From Maridesulfovibrio sp. (lineage in GTDB: Bacteria; Desulfobacterota; Desulfovibrionia; Desulfovibrionales; Desulfovibrionaceae): a stretch of 64,000 nucleotides of DNA. Shown here one piece after another: positions 35,372 to 44,097 of this stretch. The stretch covers positions 3,340,501 to 3,404,500 of the forward strand of contig NZ_OY787459.1 in NCBI RefSeq assembly GCF_963678865.1, read 5' to 3'. The notes under the pieces were generated by a model. That model was not told the origin of the DNA. It searched no databases and saw only the letters and a list, made by a program, of their open reading frames with translations. A program made the translations under genes and the position numbers. Each line of letters begins with the position of its first letter. The stretch's first letter is position 1.

Positions 35372-36112
35372 ATGCCTGAGAAAGATTTACGAGTGGAACT
35401 TCTATCCATGACCCCCAATGCCCTTGAGCTGCTTTATGCCTCATTTCGGCAGTGTTATCATGCCGGATTTGTAGCCGATATGTGGCCCCGGTTGCTTGAC
35501 GGGGAAATTGCAAAGGACAAACAGGCCGAATTTGTTTCAAAAGTTCTTGAATCAGGTCACGACAGCCCCATTGAGCATGTCAGTTTTACTTTTGCCGTTG
35601 AGGGAATTTCCCGGGCCTGTTCGCACCAGATAGTGCGCCATCGTATTGCGTCCTATTCTCAGCAGAGTCAGCGCTATGTGACTGAAAATGATATGGATTA
35701 CATCATCCCCCCGGCAATCGCCAGAATTCCCGAGGCGCGGGAACGGTTTGAAAAATTCATGGAAGAAGTAAGCTGTGCTTATAAGGATCTGCGGGAAATT
35801 CTTGTTGATGCCGGGCGTGAGTCCAAGGCCAATGAGGATGCCCGTTTTGTGCTTCCTCAGGCGGCTGAAACCAAGATTGTAATTACCATGAACTGTCGCT
35901 CTTTGATGCATTTTTTCAATTTGCGCTGTTGCCAGCGGGCGCAGTGGGAAGTGCGCAAGATGGCCGATAAAATGCTTGAAATCTGCAAGGATGAATTCCC
36001 GGCTATTTTTCGGCATGGAGGGGCAAGCTGTGAGCAGCTCGGCTACTGCCCTGAAGCGGAGCGTTTTGCCTGCGGACGCTATCCGACCCTGAAGCAGTTG
36101 ATCGACAAGTAA
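35372..36112 (+). CDS. thyX: Flavin-dependent thymidylate synthase
   Basis: A 246-residue ThyX with the family signature RHRIASYSQQSQRY (residues 89-102). It methylates dUMP using folate and reduced FAD. The C-terminal region keeps the substrate-binding residues (MNCRSLMHFFNLRCCQRAQWEVR). It precedes the dnaA region but a strong terminator separates the two. Confidence 0.96.
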   Translation: MPEKDLRVELLSMTPNALELLYASFRQCYHAGFVADMWPRLLDGEIAKDKQAEFVSKVLESGHDSPIEHVSFTFAVEGISRACSHQIVRHRIASYSQQSQRYVTENDMDYIIPPAIARIPEARERFEKFMEEVSCAYKDLREILVDAGRESKANEDARFVLPQAAETKIVITMNCRSLMHFFNLRCCQRAQWEVRKMADKMLEICKDEFPAIFRHGGASCEQLGYCPEAERFACGRYPTLKQLIDK

Positions 36113-36194
36113 TTGAAAGCTACATTATATAACTATTGCGCAGAATTTCTTTTCTGTGATGTTTTCTTGAGCTTTCTTTAAAAATGAAGCCGTC

Positions 36195-36228
36195 AGCCCG
36201 CCCTGTTTTTAGGGCGGGCTTTTTTTTT
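36195..36228 (+). terminator. Intrinsic terminator after thyX
   Basis: A perfect 10 bp GC-rich stem AGCCCGCCCT / AGGGCGGGCT with a 6-nt loop and a run of about nine T residues. One of the strongest terminators in the window. Confidence 0.95.
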
Positions 36229-37093
36229 GGATTAAATTCATCTGAAATCGTCTGAAATTGGTCGAAATCAAGGATCGAGATCAGTTTTGTGCTTTGCTGG
36301 GTAGCTTTTTGGGTAATAAGGAATGTTATATTATGATTTTTAGTAGAAATCGCTACCCCGGCGTGTTTTTCAGCTCTGTAAATGAAAGTTCTTTATTTCA
36401 CATTACAGGTCGTTGTTTCTATATATCTGGTTATATTATCTGTAATTTTATTTGGATGGGATCGTGCTATAGACTTTGATTGATTATTCGATCAATCGTG
36501 CTCATGCTTCCGGTTGCTATGTTAGTAAATGAAGATAATGTAAATCCTTTGTCCATAGGGGTTACAGAGTGTCAAGTAATAAAATATTGTATGTTTTAAG
36601 TAGGTTAGATTTTGTTCTAAAGTCATATGGTGCTCAACCCTTTATTCTAAGGCGTTCTCGAGGTTCGAATAGAAAAGTTGCAAACTGCTGATTGGTGATG
36701 ATTTTTTATTATGTGTAAATAAGATATGTTAATACAGATAGTTATATGGGAAAAAAGGCGTTTGAATAAGAAAAAAGCTTTAAGAAATGATGGGCGAGAA
36801 TAAATGTGACAATGAGAGAAATTAAGAATTTTTGTAAAATATTGAGTTATGTGTTAATTAACTTGTGGAAAAAGTTTTCCACATGTGTTGATAAAAAATA
36901 TTTTGAAAGTGCTTAAGCCTGATTTTGCGGCGCTCGACAAGGTGCCTGCCCTCTGAGCTATGTTTGCAAGGGTAACAGGAAAGTATATAAAAAACAGCAT
37001 CTTAAGCTGTAGAAAACAAAATGGAAAACATTTGATGTCCGCAGGATTATTAAGAGTTGATACTCTGGCTCAATCTGACTTAGGTAACCACTC
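36229..37093. other. Long AT-rich leader upstream of dnaA with paired DnaA-box-like sites
   Basis: About 865 bp without a credible gene; a 73-codon frame at 36258 has no ribosome site and no recognisable product. The region is strongly AT-rich compared with its neighbours. At 36864-36883 there is a perfect inverted pair TGTGGAAAA-AG-TTTTCCACA; each half differs by one base from the DnaA box TTATCCACA. No cluster of further exact boxes was seen by eye. It may be the autoregulated dnaA promoter; use as a replication origin is possible but unsupported. Confidence 0.5.
36864..36883. promoter_or_regulatory. Palindrome of two DnaA-box-like 9-mers
   Basis: TGTGGAAAA and TTTTCCACA face each other across two bases. 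Both match the DnaA consensus at eight of nine positions. The site is about 210 bp upstream of the dnaA start, consistent with a DnaA-type operator. Confidence 0.5.
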
Positions 37094-38452
37094 ATGATGA
37101 GAGACAGCTGGAATAAAATTTTAAAATTTCTTGAGAAGGGCCTGAACCCCGGTCTGTACAAAGTATGGATCAAGCCCCTGAAAGCAGAAGTCAGCAGCAA
37201 TACAATTAAGTTGTATGCTCCTAATGACTTTGTTGCAGCCTGGGTCAGGGACCGTCTTATGGACAACATTAGAGAAGCAGGCGAGCAGGTTCTCGGTACC
37301 AGCCCCAAGGTGGAGATTGGGGTCAGGAAATCCGTGGAAAAACCCGCTGTAAAGGCTAAGGCCGCGCCTGTTGTAGCACGTCCGGTTCAGGCAAGCATGG
37401 GGCTGCCCATGATGTCTTCTGCCGTGGTCAATACTCGTTTTCCCCGCTGGCGTTTTTCTTTTGACGATTTCGTAATCGGCGAGTCTAACAGACTTGCCTG
37501 TGCTGCATCCAGAAGTCTTTGTGACAACTCCTTGCCAGGTGACCAGCTCTTTTTGAGCTCCGCGCCTGGTCTCGGGAAAACCCATCTGCTGCATTCTATA
37601 GGCAAAAATCTATGTGCTTCCAGCAACAAGAAGCACATTTCAATTGCCTGCCTTACAGCGGAAGAGTTTGCAAACAGGATGGTTCTGGCCCTGAAAGCGG
37701 GTGAAATTTCCCGTTTCAAATCTGAATTCAGGGACAATGTGGACTGTCTGCTCTTGGAAGACATTCATTTCTTTCAGGGCAAGCAGAAGATGCAGGATGA
37801 AATTCTGGAAACCCTGAAAAGCCTGCAATTGCGTGGCTCAAAAGTGGTTATGACCAGTTCTTTCCTGCCTCGTGAGTTGGAAAAAGTTGATCAGCAGCTT
37901 GTTTCCCGTTTCAGTTCGGGACTGCTGGCGCTTATTTCCACCCCTGATTTCGAGACCAGAAAGAGAATCGTTGAAAGCAAGGCCAGTCGCTTGGGAACCA
38001 GTGTGCCGGATTCCATCTCCGAGCTGCTGGCGGACCGTATTACCACCGATGTAAGACAGCTGGAAAGCTGCCTGCAGAACCTCGTGCTCAAGGCAAGACT
38101 TTTAAACCGTGATGTTTCGCAGGAACTGGCCTGGCAGGTGTTGGAGAACTATTCCATTGCCAGAGCCGCGCCCAGTTATGATTCCATTGTGGATCATATC
38201 TGTCGTTCCTACGAGCTTACACCTGATCAACTGCGTTCAAAAAGCCGTAAACGTCAGATCGTACTGGCCAGAAACACCGCTTTCTTCCTCGCCCGTAAAC
38301 ATACCGAACTCTCCCTCAAGGATATCGGGACCAGACTGGGCCGCAGACATTCTACCGTGATTAAGGGTATCACCAACGTAGAACGCGAAATTTCCCTGCA
38401 AACTCCTCTCGGTAGGCAGTTGCAGGATACAATAGACCGTCTTACCCCTTAG
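37094..38452 (+). CDS. dnaA: Divergent DnaA chromosomal replication initiator homologue
   Basis: A 452-residue DnaA with all domains: domain I (1-78; WIKPLKAE, LYAPNDFV), a short linker (80-115), the AAA+ core (about 118-345) and domain IV (362-435). Several key motifs deviate from the classic ones. Walker A is SAPGLGKT (156-163) instead of GGVGLGKT, Walker B is LLLEDI (219-224) instead of LLIDDI, and the DNA-binding signature is GRRHSTV (416-422) instead of GGRDHTTV. The arginine finger (SRF, about 272) and sensor 2 are kept. No dnaN or gyrB follows, so this may be a second DnaA rather than the housekeeping copy. Confidence 0.9.
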   Translation: MMRDSWNKILKFLEKGLNPGLYKVWIKPLKAEVSSNTIKLYAPNDFVAAWVRDRLMDNIREAGEQVLGTSPKVEIGVRKSVEKPAVKAKAAPVVARPVQASMGLPMMSSAVVNTRFPRWRFSFDDFVIGESNRLACAASRSLCDNSLPGDQLFLSSAPGLGKTHLLHSIGKNLCASSNKKHISIACLTAEEFANRMVLALKAGEISRFKSEFRDNVDCLLLEDIHFFQGKQKMQDEILETLKSLQLRGSKVVMTSSFLPRELEKVDQQLVSRFSSGLLALISTPDFETRKRIVESKASRLGTSVPDSISELLADRITTDVRQLESCLQNLVLKARLLNRDVSQELAWQVLENYSIARAAPSYDSIVDHICRSYELTPDQLRSKSRKRQIVLARNTAFFLARKHTELSLKDIGTRLGRRHSTVIKGITNVEREISLQTPLGRQLQDTIDRLTP

Positions 38453-38800
38453 TCGGGCGGCCTCTAGAGAGCCACTTGCGGCGTAAAGTTAATTGTTAGC
38501 GCGGTTTTCGAGCTTAACAAGACCTTACCTCTAAGGGGCTGTTATAAGGCAGGAATTCACGTATGTGTATATGCTTTGTTCCTGTTTTATTGCTGCTTCT
38601 TGCTTATGGCACTTTTTTGGGCACCTGATGTCAGGACAGTAAGATAATTGTATATTTGAATGGTTAGCGTTTTTATTTTCCGAAAAAGAGTGACAGCGTA
38701 AAGCTGTTTGCTCTTTTTCGGGTTTGGGGATATTCATTGCAACCGGTTTGTAAATGTCTTTGGACGGCCTTTTTTTGGGTCTTAATTGCAGAGGTAGAAA
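38453..38800. other. Spacer between the two dnaA-like genes with a long hairpin
   Basis: A 348 bp gap without a gene. The main structure is an inverted repeat at 38680-38721: CCGAAAAAGAG pairs with CTCTTTTTCGG, and inside it ACAGC pairs with GCTGT around GTAAA. It is not followed by a T-run. A smaller CCTTA/TAAGG pair is at about 38525-38537. These could terminate dnaA, form a small RNA or regulate the downstream gene. Confidence 0.5.
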
Positions 38801-39496
38801 ATGAATTCCAATGTATGGAACTCCATTAAGAAGAAGCTTCTTGTGCGTATAAATCCCGTACTGGTAAGGGTTTGGGTGGATCCTTTGTCAGCGCGTTACG
38901 AAGATGGGATTGTGCAGCTTACAGCGCCGAATGAGTTCGTCATGAACTGGGTGCAGGAGCATCTGCTGGATCGCATAAAGGATGCGGCGCAGGAAGTGCT
39001 TGAGACCAAGGTCGGGGTTACCATTGATCTGGAAAGCGGCAAAGCAGAAAGGCCGCGGGAATTGATATCTGATGTTTCCGCTTACTATGCCGTGGATGAA
39101 ATTTTAAGCAGCATTAACAGGTTGACCGGAATAGTGCGTAGTGCAGCAAGGCCTGTTGATTACAGTGAAGTTGATGCCAACGCAAAGGCTGTTGAGAGCG
39201 TCCCTGTATTGGACCCTCAGACCTTTGATTCCATCCTTGATGCCGTGCTGGAAGCTTTTGGAGTATCTTTCCGGGAGCTGATGCAGCAGGAGACCGAACA
39301 TGCGCTGCTGGCACGCAGGGCTTTGTACTATCTCTGTTTCCGTTATGGAATCGCTGCCGATGAAGTTGCCCTGAATATGGATTGCACGGTCTCTGAAGTC
39401 CGCAAAGGTGCCAAAGTTCTCGAAGGCGAAATCTCCGCAGCCATCGATAACGGCGAAGATCTGGACGAATTGCTTTTAAGAATTTTTAAAAAGTAA
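38801..39496 (+). CDS. DnaA-like protein lacking the AAA+ ATPase domain
   Basis: A 231-residue protein. Residues 1-78 match DnaA domain I closely (VWVDPLSARYED, LTAPNEFVMNWVQEHLLDRI), almost line for line with the upstream DnaA. The AAA+ domain is absent; a ~60-residue linker follows instead. Residues 142-212 (FDSILDAVLEAFGVSFREL ... VRKGAKVLEGEI) align without gaps to the start and end of DnaA domain IV. However, the DNA-signature position reads DCTVSEV instead of GRRHSTV, so specific box binding is probably lost. It may regulate initiation through domain I contacts. The start follows GAGGT. Confidence 0.75.
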   Translation: MNSNVWNSIKKKLLVRINPVLVRVWVDPLSARYEDGIVQLTAPNEFVMNWVQEHLLDRIKDAAQEVLETKVGVTIDLESGKAERPRELISDVSAYYAVDEILSSINRLTGIVRSAARPVDYSEVDANAKAVESVPVLDPQTFDSILDAVLEAFGVSFRELMQQETEHALLARRALYYLCFRYGIAADEVALNMDCTVSEVRKGAKVLEGEISAAIDNGEDLDELLLRIFKK

Positions 39497-39500
39497 AGAT

Positions 39501-39723
39501 ACCTCCGGTGGACCTGCCGGGGGCCTCGAACCATTTTTGGGAAAAGGGTTTAAGAATCCCAGAAATTTTTTTATCAGGGCTTCACCGCTTAGCGCGGAAA
39601 ATATTGCATACAAATTAAACCGTCAGGGCATTAAAGCTCTGACGGTTTTTTATTTTGAACGTCGTCTAGTAAAGCTATCTGCGAAGCTTATTAAAAGTAA
39701 TCCCCTCCCCAACTGCCGGAGGC
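39501..39723. repeat. Convergent-junction element, copy 6, with central terminator
   Basis: Between the DnaA-like gene and the convergent phoH-like gene. The left half is readable as the reverse complement of other right halves (CCTCCGGTGG, GGGTTTAAGAATCCCAGAA, AGGGCTTCACCGC). The centre is a stem AAACCGTCAG / CTGACGGTTT (39617-39626 with 39639-39648) followed by six T. The right half is shortened (CTGCGAAGCTTATTAAAA ... TGCCGGAGGC). Confidence 0.78.
39617..39652 (+). terminator. Intrinsic terminator in repeat copy 6
   Basis: A 10 bp stem AAACCGTCAG / CTGACGGTTT with an inner GGC/GCT pair and a following T-run. It terminates transcription from the DnaA-like gene. Confidence 0.85.
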
Positions 39724-39730
39724 ATCAAAA

Positions 39731-40921
39731 TTATAACCCTGTCTTTAAAACCATATCCGTAATTGGCCCGCGCGAGCGTTCACCTTTTAAGACCATATGT
39801 GCATATTCTTTGTTGTTTCGCAGCTTCTTGACCACCCAGTTAAGTCCGTTGTTGCTTTCGTTTAGATAGGGGTTGTCCACCTGCCTTGTATCGCCAAGGC
39901 AGATGCATTTCACGCCTTCGCCCATGCGGGTCAAAAGAGATCGGACTTCGGAACGGGACATATTCTGCATCTCATCAATGATGACCACACAATTCTCGAG
40001 ATTCATGCCCCGGATGTAGGCGATGGGCAGGATTTCAAATTTTTTCTGGTTGAAGCGGAATTTGTCGGAGTCAGTGTCCATGAAAATACGGTTGGCCGGG
40101 CGCTGTTCGTGCAGCTTTACGGTCAGGTCGCGGACATAGCGCACATATGGCTGCATCTTTTCTTCCACTGTTCCGGGCAGGTAGCCCATCTTGGCCCCTA
40201 TTTCCCAGATAGGCTTGACCAGATACACTTTTTCAAAGGGATTGTCCTTTTTCTCCAGGGCTAGGTAAAGGGCGGAGGCCAGAGCCAGAAAAGTCTTACC
40301 GTACCCTGCTTCGGACTGGATGGAGACTAGGTTGATGTCCTGATTCAGCATCAGTTCAAGGGCAAGGTTCTGATAGATATTGCGCGGTTTCACGCCCCAG
40401 ACTTCATGGGTGTAGGAAATGGTCTTGCTGCCCTTGTCGCCGTAGAAAACCGGGCTGCCGTTCTCCCAGCGGAAGCTGTTTACATAGGGCGTGTGCCCTT
40501 CGTCCACGAACCCGGTGTACATCTGGGAATCTGAGCGGAAGGGGTCGGAATCTTTGTATTCCTCGCATTTCAGGCTGTAGATTCCGGCTTTGATCTGTAG
40601 GATGCGGTCATTGGTGACCAGGATTGGGTTCTCGATGGAAGCGTTGAGGGTTTCCTTGAGGATGCGGTCATCCGGGCTGAGTTCGCCCAGTTTTTCCGCG
40701 AATTCTGGGGAAAGGATAGTTACCTTGTCATCCTTGAGGATGGAATGGACGGCCTGTGAGACAATGTGACCGATGCGCGGGTCCCGCTTGAGCTTATCAA
40801 GCTCGGTCAGTACCGTGTAAGGGAGGTGGACCTTGTTTTCCACTCCGTTGCGCAGGGCGGTGATACATTTGGGGTTTTCAATGAGCACGTTGGTGTCCAA
40901 AATAAAATTTTTCTGTCCCAT
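39731..40921 (-). CDS. PIN-PhoH family ATPase (PhoH2-like)
   Basis: A 396-residue fusion of an N-terminal PIN RNase-like domain (FILDTNVLIENPK, with acidic residues placed for metal binding) and a C-terminal PhoH ATPase. The ATPase part has a Walker A variant SEAGYGKT, Walker B VVIIDEMQNM and the GDTRQVDNPYLN motif. PhoH2 proteins from other bacteria are RNA-unwinding and RNA-cleaving enzymes. No antitoxin-like gene lies beside it. It ends in repeat copy 6. Confidence 0.9.
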   Translation of the reverse strand: MGQKNFILDTNVLIENPKCITALRNGVENKVHLPYTVLTELDKLKRDPRIGHIVSQAVHSILKDDKVTILSPEFAEKLGELSPDDRILKETLNASIENPILVTNDRILQIKAGIYSLKCEEYKDSDPFRSDSQMYTGFVDEGHTPYVNSFRWENGSPVFYGDKGSKTISYTHEVWGVKPRNIYQNLALELMLNQDINLVSIQSEAGYGKTFLALASALYLALEKKDNPFEKVYLVKPIWEIGAKMGYLPGTVEEKMQPYVRYVRDLTVKLHEQRPANRIFMDTDSDKFRFNQKKFEILPIAYIRGMNLENCVVIIDEMQNMSRSEVRSLLTRMGEGVKCICLGDTRQVDNPYLNESNNGLNWVVKKLRNNKEYAHMVLKGERSRGPITDMVLKTGL

Positions 40922-41242
40922 AATTCCTCAACTCTTTTTGCGGTTTTACAAAAGAGAAAAGGCGACCTGTAGTCAGATCGCCTTGGCTATGAAAAATACA
41001 TCCGTGATGTTCCGGTGGATATGCAGGTTTGCCCTGCCGGCTTCACTCTCATATTTATTTAGTACACATGAAGAGTAAGTTGTGAAACCTCAATTTATCC
41101 CGGTTGGGTTAATGTTTTGTAACATAGCTTAAGTGAGTTTTGGTTTTTTTCTGTTGAGGATTATTTTGGTAAATTCAGTGCCGTGAAATTAATGAGAAAT
41201 TATACCAGAATAGAATTAAAGTTATAATTATGCCTGAAGTAA
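40922..41242. other. Spacer between phoH-like and mobA-moeA genes
   Basis: A 321 bp gap. A minus-strand terminator lies at 40950-40984; the rest is AT-rich, shows no gene and no convincing promoter boxes, and must contain the phoH-like promoter. Confidence 0.5.
40950..40984 (-). terminator. Intrinsic terminator after mobA-moeA
   Basis: Arms AAGGCGA and TCGCCTT (40959-40965 with 40978-40984) with a small inner CTG/CAG pair; on the minus strand the stem runs into TTTTCTCTTTTG. Confidence 0.7.
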
Positions 41243-43093
41243 TCAGCAGAACCTGATTACCTGAACCGTTTCGTCCTTTTGAACCTTTCCACAGTCTGCA
41301 GGCAGGATGATTATCCCGTTGCTTAAACTCATTATCTTGCGTGGTGAAAGGGATTTATCCAGCAGTGGGTCGGCAAAAATTTTTCCGTCCTTTTCATTTA
41401 ACAGGCAGGGGCGCAGTTTTTCCCGCTCCCGTCCGCCTTTTACTTCTTCTGTAAGAATTGCCGTGATAGTGGATGAAATTTCCGTTTTGCCCTGCAGCAT
41501 GGATAGCACCGGGTTGATAATGGTGTGGAAAGCAAGGTTAACAGCATTGGGCGGACCGGGCAGGCCGATTACAATGGATTTTTCCATTTTGAAGGCAAAT
41601 ATTGATTTTGCCGGGTGCATGGCCAGACCTTTGAATACAGGAATGCCTCCGGCCTGTTGGATGGAATTAAAAACAAAATCCCGGTTTCCGGGACCAGTGC
41701 CCCCGGTGGTGATGATGAGTCCGCAATCCCTGCAGGCCTGCACGGCTTCCGAAATGGCTTCAGGAGAATTTGCGCAGGGAGCAATGCGGATATCACGGAT
41801 TCCGTATCGGCTGCAAAGAGACTTCATCAGAATGAGATTATCCGCCGGAATAAGGCCGCATTCTGTCTTTTTAGCCGGATCGCAGAGTTCATTGCCAACA
41901 GCCAGTACAGCTACCTTTGGCAGGGGATTGACCGGAATTGAGCATATTCCGGCATAAGCGAGCAGAGCGGCGCTACAGGGAGAGATAACCTTTCCTTTTT
42001 CAATAATTGTTTCACCTTCTAAAATATCTGATCCGGCTTTGCGGATAAACTCGCCCTTGCTGATCGGGGAATTGATACTGACGGTGCATTCGTCGCTGAT
42101 TACTTTTTCAAAGGGGATAACCGTATCCGTTCCGTCAGGGATAATACCCCCGGTCAGAACCCTGACAGCCTGTCCTGCGCTGTTTTTATCCGGAACGGAA
42201 CACGAGGGGCGAATTTCACCGGAATAAGCAAGCGCGACAGGATTATCGGCTGAAGCCCCGGAGGTGCATGCGCTGGGGATTGCAAAACCGTCCATGGCTG
42301 AGCGGTCATGTTCCGGCAGGGAGATATCAGAACATATCTTTTCAGCAGCGACCATACCGGAGCAATCTGTTACCGGGATATATGCGGCCTGAACCGGGAG
42401 CAGATTTTTGCGGATAAGTTTAAGGGCCGCGCTACGGGGAATGGTTTGGGGATAGCTGGCCTGTCCTGGAGCTTCTCCTTTCAGGCTTTTACGTATGCGG
42501 TCCAGTTGATCCGGGGTGTTTATATTGATGAATGTTTCCAGTTCATGGTCTGTGCTTTTCAAAACTTCCGTTTCAACTGTCCTGACCTTTACCTGCGGGA
42601 AAAAGCGGATGATCTGGAAAATATTGTTTTTCAGATTTTGTTCGATAAAAGGCAGGCAGCGTTTGGAGTATACAGCACAAAGAGGTTCGTAGAATCCGTC
42701 CGGGTGGATGGGTATGAGTACATCGTCTTCCTCTGTAACACGGCTGAGCAATTCGCTGATTAAACCTCGGTTCAGGAACGGGGAATCACAGGCTGTAACG
42801 AATACATGTCCGGTCTGCGCGTGATAGAGGGCCGCATGTATGCCGGTCAGTGAACTGCGGGCCTCGAAAATGTCACCCACCAGCCGCAGATCAAGGTCCG
42901 GGTGGTTTTCCGGGGTGCGGGTAATGACAAATGTTTCAGCACAAAGCCCGTCAAGAGTGCGGATAATTCTGCCGACCAGTTTTTCACCGGAAAGTTTCAG
43001 GCAGGATTTATCGGTCCTGCCCATGCGGCGGCCTTCGCCTCCAGCCAAGATGGCTGCACTGATATCGGGGTACTCTGCGTTGCTTCCGGTCAT
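41243..43093 (-). CDS. MobA-MoeA fusion protein of molybdenum cofactor synthesis
   Basis: A 616-residue two-domain protein. Residues 1-205 are a MobA-type guanylyltransferase with the nucleotide-binding LAGGEGRRMGRTDKS motif. Residues ~220-616 are MoeA, with DRSAMDGFAI, LTGGIIPDGTDTVIP, TTGGTGPGNRDF and GLPGPPNAV. MoeA inserts molybdate (or tungstate) into molybdopterin and MobA adds GMP to make the bis-MGD cofactor, so the fusion couples two successive steps. These organisms need such cofactors for formate dehydrogenases. It is transcribed alone. Confidence 0.92.
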   Translation of the reverse strand: MTGSNAEYPDISAAILAGGEGRRMGRTDKSCLKLSGEKLVGRIIRTLDGLCAETFVITRTPENHPDLDLRLVGDIFEARSSLTGIHAALYHAQTGHVFVTACDSPFLNRGLISELLSRVTEEDDVLIPIHPDGFYEPLCAVYSKRCLPFIEQNLKNNIFQIIRFFPQVKVRTVETEVLKSTDHELETFININTPDQLDRIRKSLKGEAPGQASYPQTIPRSAALKLIRKNLLPVQAAYIPVTDCSGMVAAEKICSDISLPEHDRSAMDGFAIPSACTSGASADNPVALAYSGEIRPSCSVPDKNSAGQAVRVLTGGIIPDGTDTVIPFEKVISDECTVSINSPISKGEFIRKAGSDILEGETIIEKGKVISPCSAALLAYAGICSIPVNPLPKVAVLAVGNELCDPAKKTECGLIPADNLILMKSLCSRYGIRDIRIAPCANSPEAISEAVQACRDCGLIITTGGTGPGNRDFVFNSIQQAGGIPVFKGLAMHPAKSIFAFKMEKSIVIGLPGPPNAVNLAFHTIINPVLSMLQGKTEISSTITAILTEEVKGGREREKLRPCLLNEKDGKIFADPLLDKSLSPRKIMSLSNGIIILPADCGKVQKDETVQVIRFC

Positions 43094-43292
43094 ACCCCTT
43101 TATATTGCACAAAAGAGTTTTCAGTTCCATAACCTTTTATTATGCTGAAAAAAACCTGATTGTAGACAGTGGTTGTTAAAATAGATATTCCCAGTATAAG
43201 TGTTTACTTACTGTTTGCCGTCAGCCCGGCCCTTTTTTCTTTCATCTCACCATAATGTACTGTTCAGTGCAAAATTATAAGGAGTTATTACC

Positions 43293-44069
43293 ATGAACCG
43301 TTATTTAGTACTTGCTGTAGTTGCCGCTGTTGCTGTTATGTTCTGCGCCACAATCAGCCATGCCCGTGATCTTGATGAAGTTCTTTCCACCAAAACTCTT
43401 AAGGTCGGAACGACTGGTGATTACAAGCCTTTTTCTTTTAAGGACAATGGTAAATATGAAGGTTTTGACATTGCCGTGGCCCAGAGTTTTGCTGATCGTC
43501 TAGGAGTAAAACTGGTGCTGGTACCCACTACATGGAAGACTCTGATGCAGGATCTCAAAGCTGGTAAATACGATATCGGTATGAGCGGCATTACCCGGAC
43601 CATCGCCCGCCAGAAAGAAGCCTGTTTTTCGCAGGGGTACGTTACTTTCGGTAAGACTCCTCTCGTTGCTGCAGCTAAGGCCGGCGAATTCAAATCCATG
43701 GCCGACATTGATCGCAAGGGGGTCAAAATCGGGGTCAATCCCGGTGGTACTAACGAAAAATTTGTACGGGCTAATATTAAAAATGCGGAAATAGTTGTTT
43801 TTGAATCCAACCTCGCCATTCCTCCGGCTGTTGCTGCAGGAAAGGTTGATGTTATGATCACTGACAGTGTGGAAGCTGTTTATTACGCTGCCACCGACTC
43901 CAAACTGGCCGCGCCAATGCTCGACAATCTTTTTACCCGCAGTCAGCTCGGCTACCTTATCTCCGCAGATGCCGGCAGGCTTCAGGATACCGTTAATTTT
44001 ATGATGGACCAGATGATCCTTAAAGGTGAAATGGCAAAGCTGAAGGCAAAATACCTGCATATGAACTAG
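43293..44069 (+). CDS. Periplasmic amino-acid-binding protein, family 3 (PheC-like possible)
   Basis: A 258-residue exported protein with signal peptide (1-24, ending SHA) and the family 3 binding fold: KVGTTGDYKPFSFKDNGKYEGFDIAVA, DIGMSGITRT and VGVNPGGTNE-like segments. Most members bind polar amino acids for ABC import. The periplasmic cyclohexadienyl dehydratase PheC belongs to the same fold and looks similar, so an enzyme is an alternative. No permease or ATPase is adjacent. ATG follows AAGGAG. Confidence 0.82.
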   Translation: MNRYLVLAVVAAVAVMFCATISHARDLDEVLSTKTLKVGTTGDYKPFSFKDNGKYEGFDIAVAQSFADRLGVKLVLVPTTWKTLMQDLKAGKYDIGMSGITRTIARQKEACFSQGYVTFGKTPLVAAAKAGEFKSMADIDRKGVKIGVNPGGTNEKFVRANIKNAEIVVFESNLAIPPAVAAGKVDVMITDSVEAVYYAATDSKLAAPMLDNLFTRSQLGYLISADAGRLQDTVNFMMDQMILKGEMAKLKAKYLHMN

Positions 44070-44097
44070 CTATTCAGGTGGTTTATTCAGAGATTCA

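Noticed and set aside
36258..36479. 73-codon frame in the dnaA leader
   Set aside because: No Shine-Dalgarno, odd composition (many F, I, C, S) and lies in non-coding AT-rich sequence.
36640..36680. GGTTCGAAT T-loop-like sequence suggesting a tRNA
   Set aside because: The flanking bases cannot pair as a T-arm and no acceptor, D or anticodon stems are found.
36229..37093. Main chromosomal origin
   Set aside because: Only one DnaA-box-like pair, no dnaN/gyrB neighbours, and gene orientation around it is opposite to what an origin would give; kept only as a low-confidence possibility.
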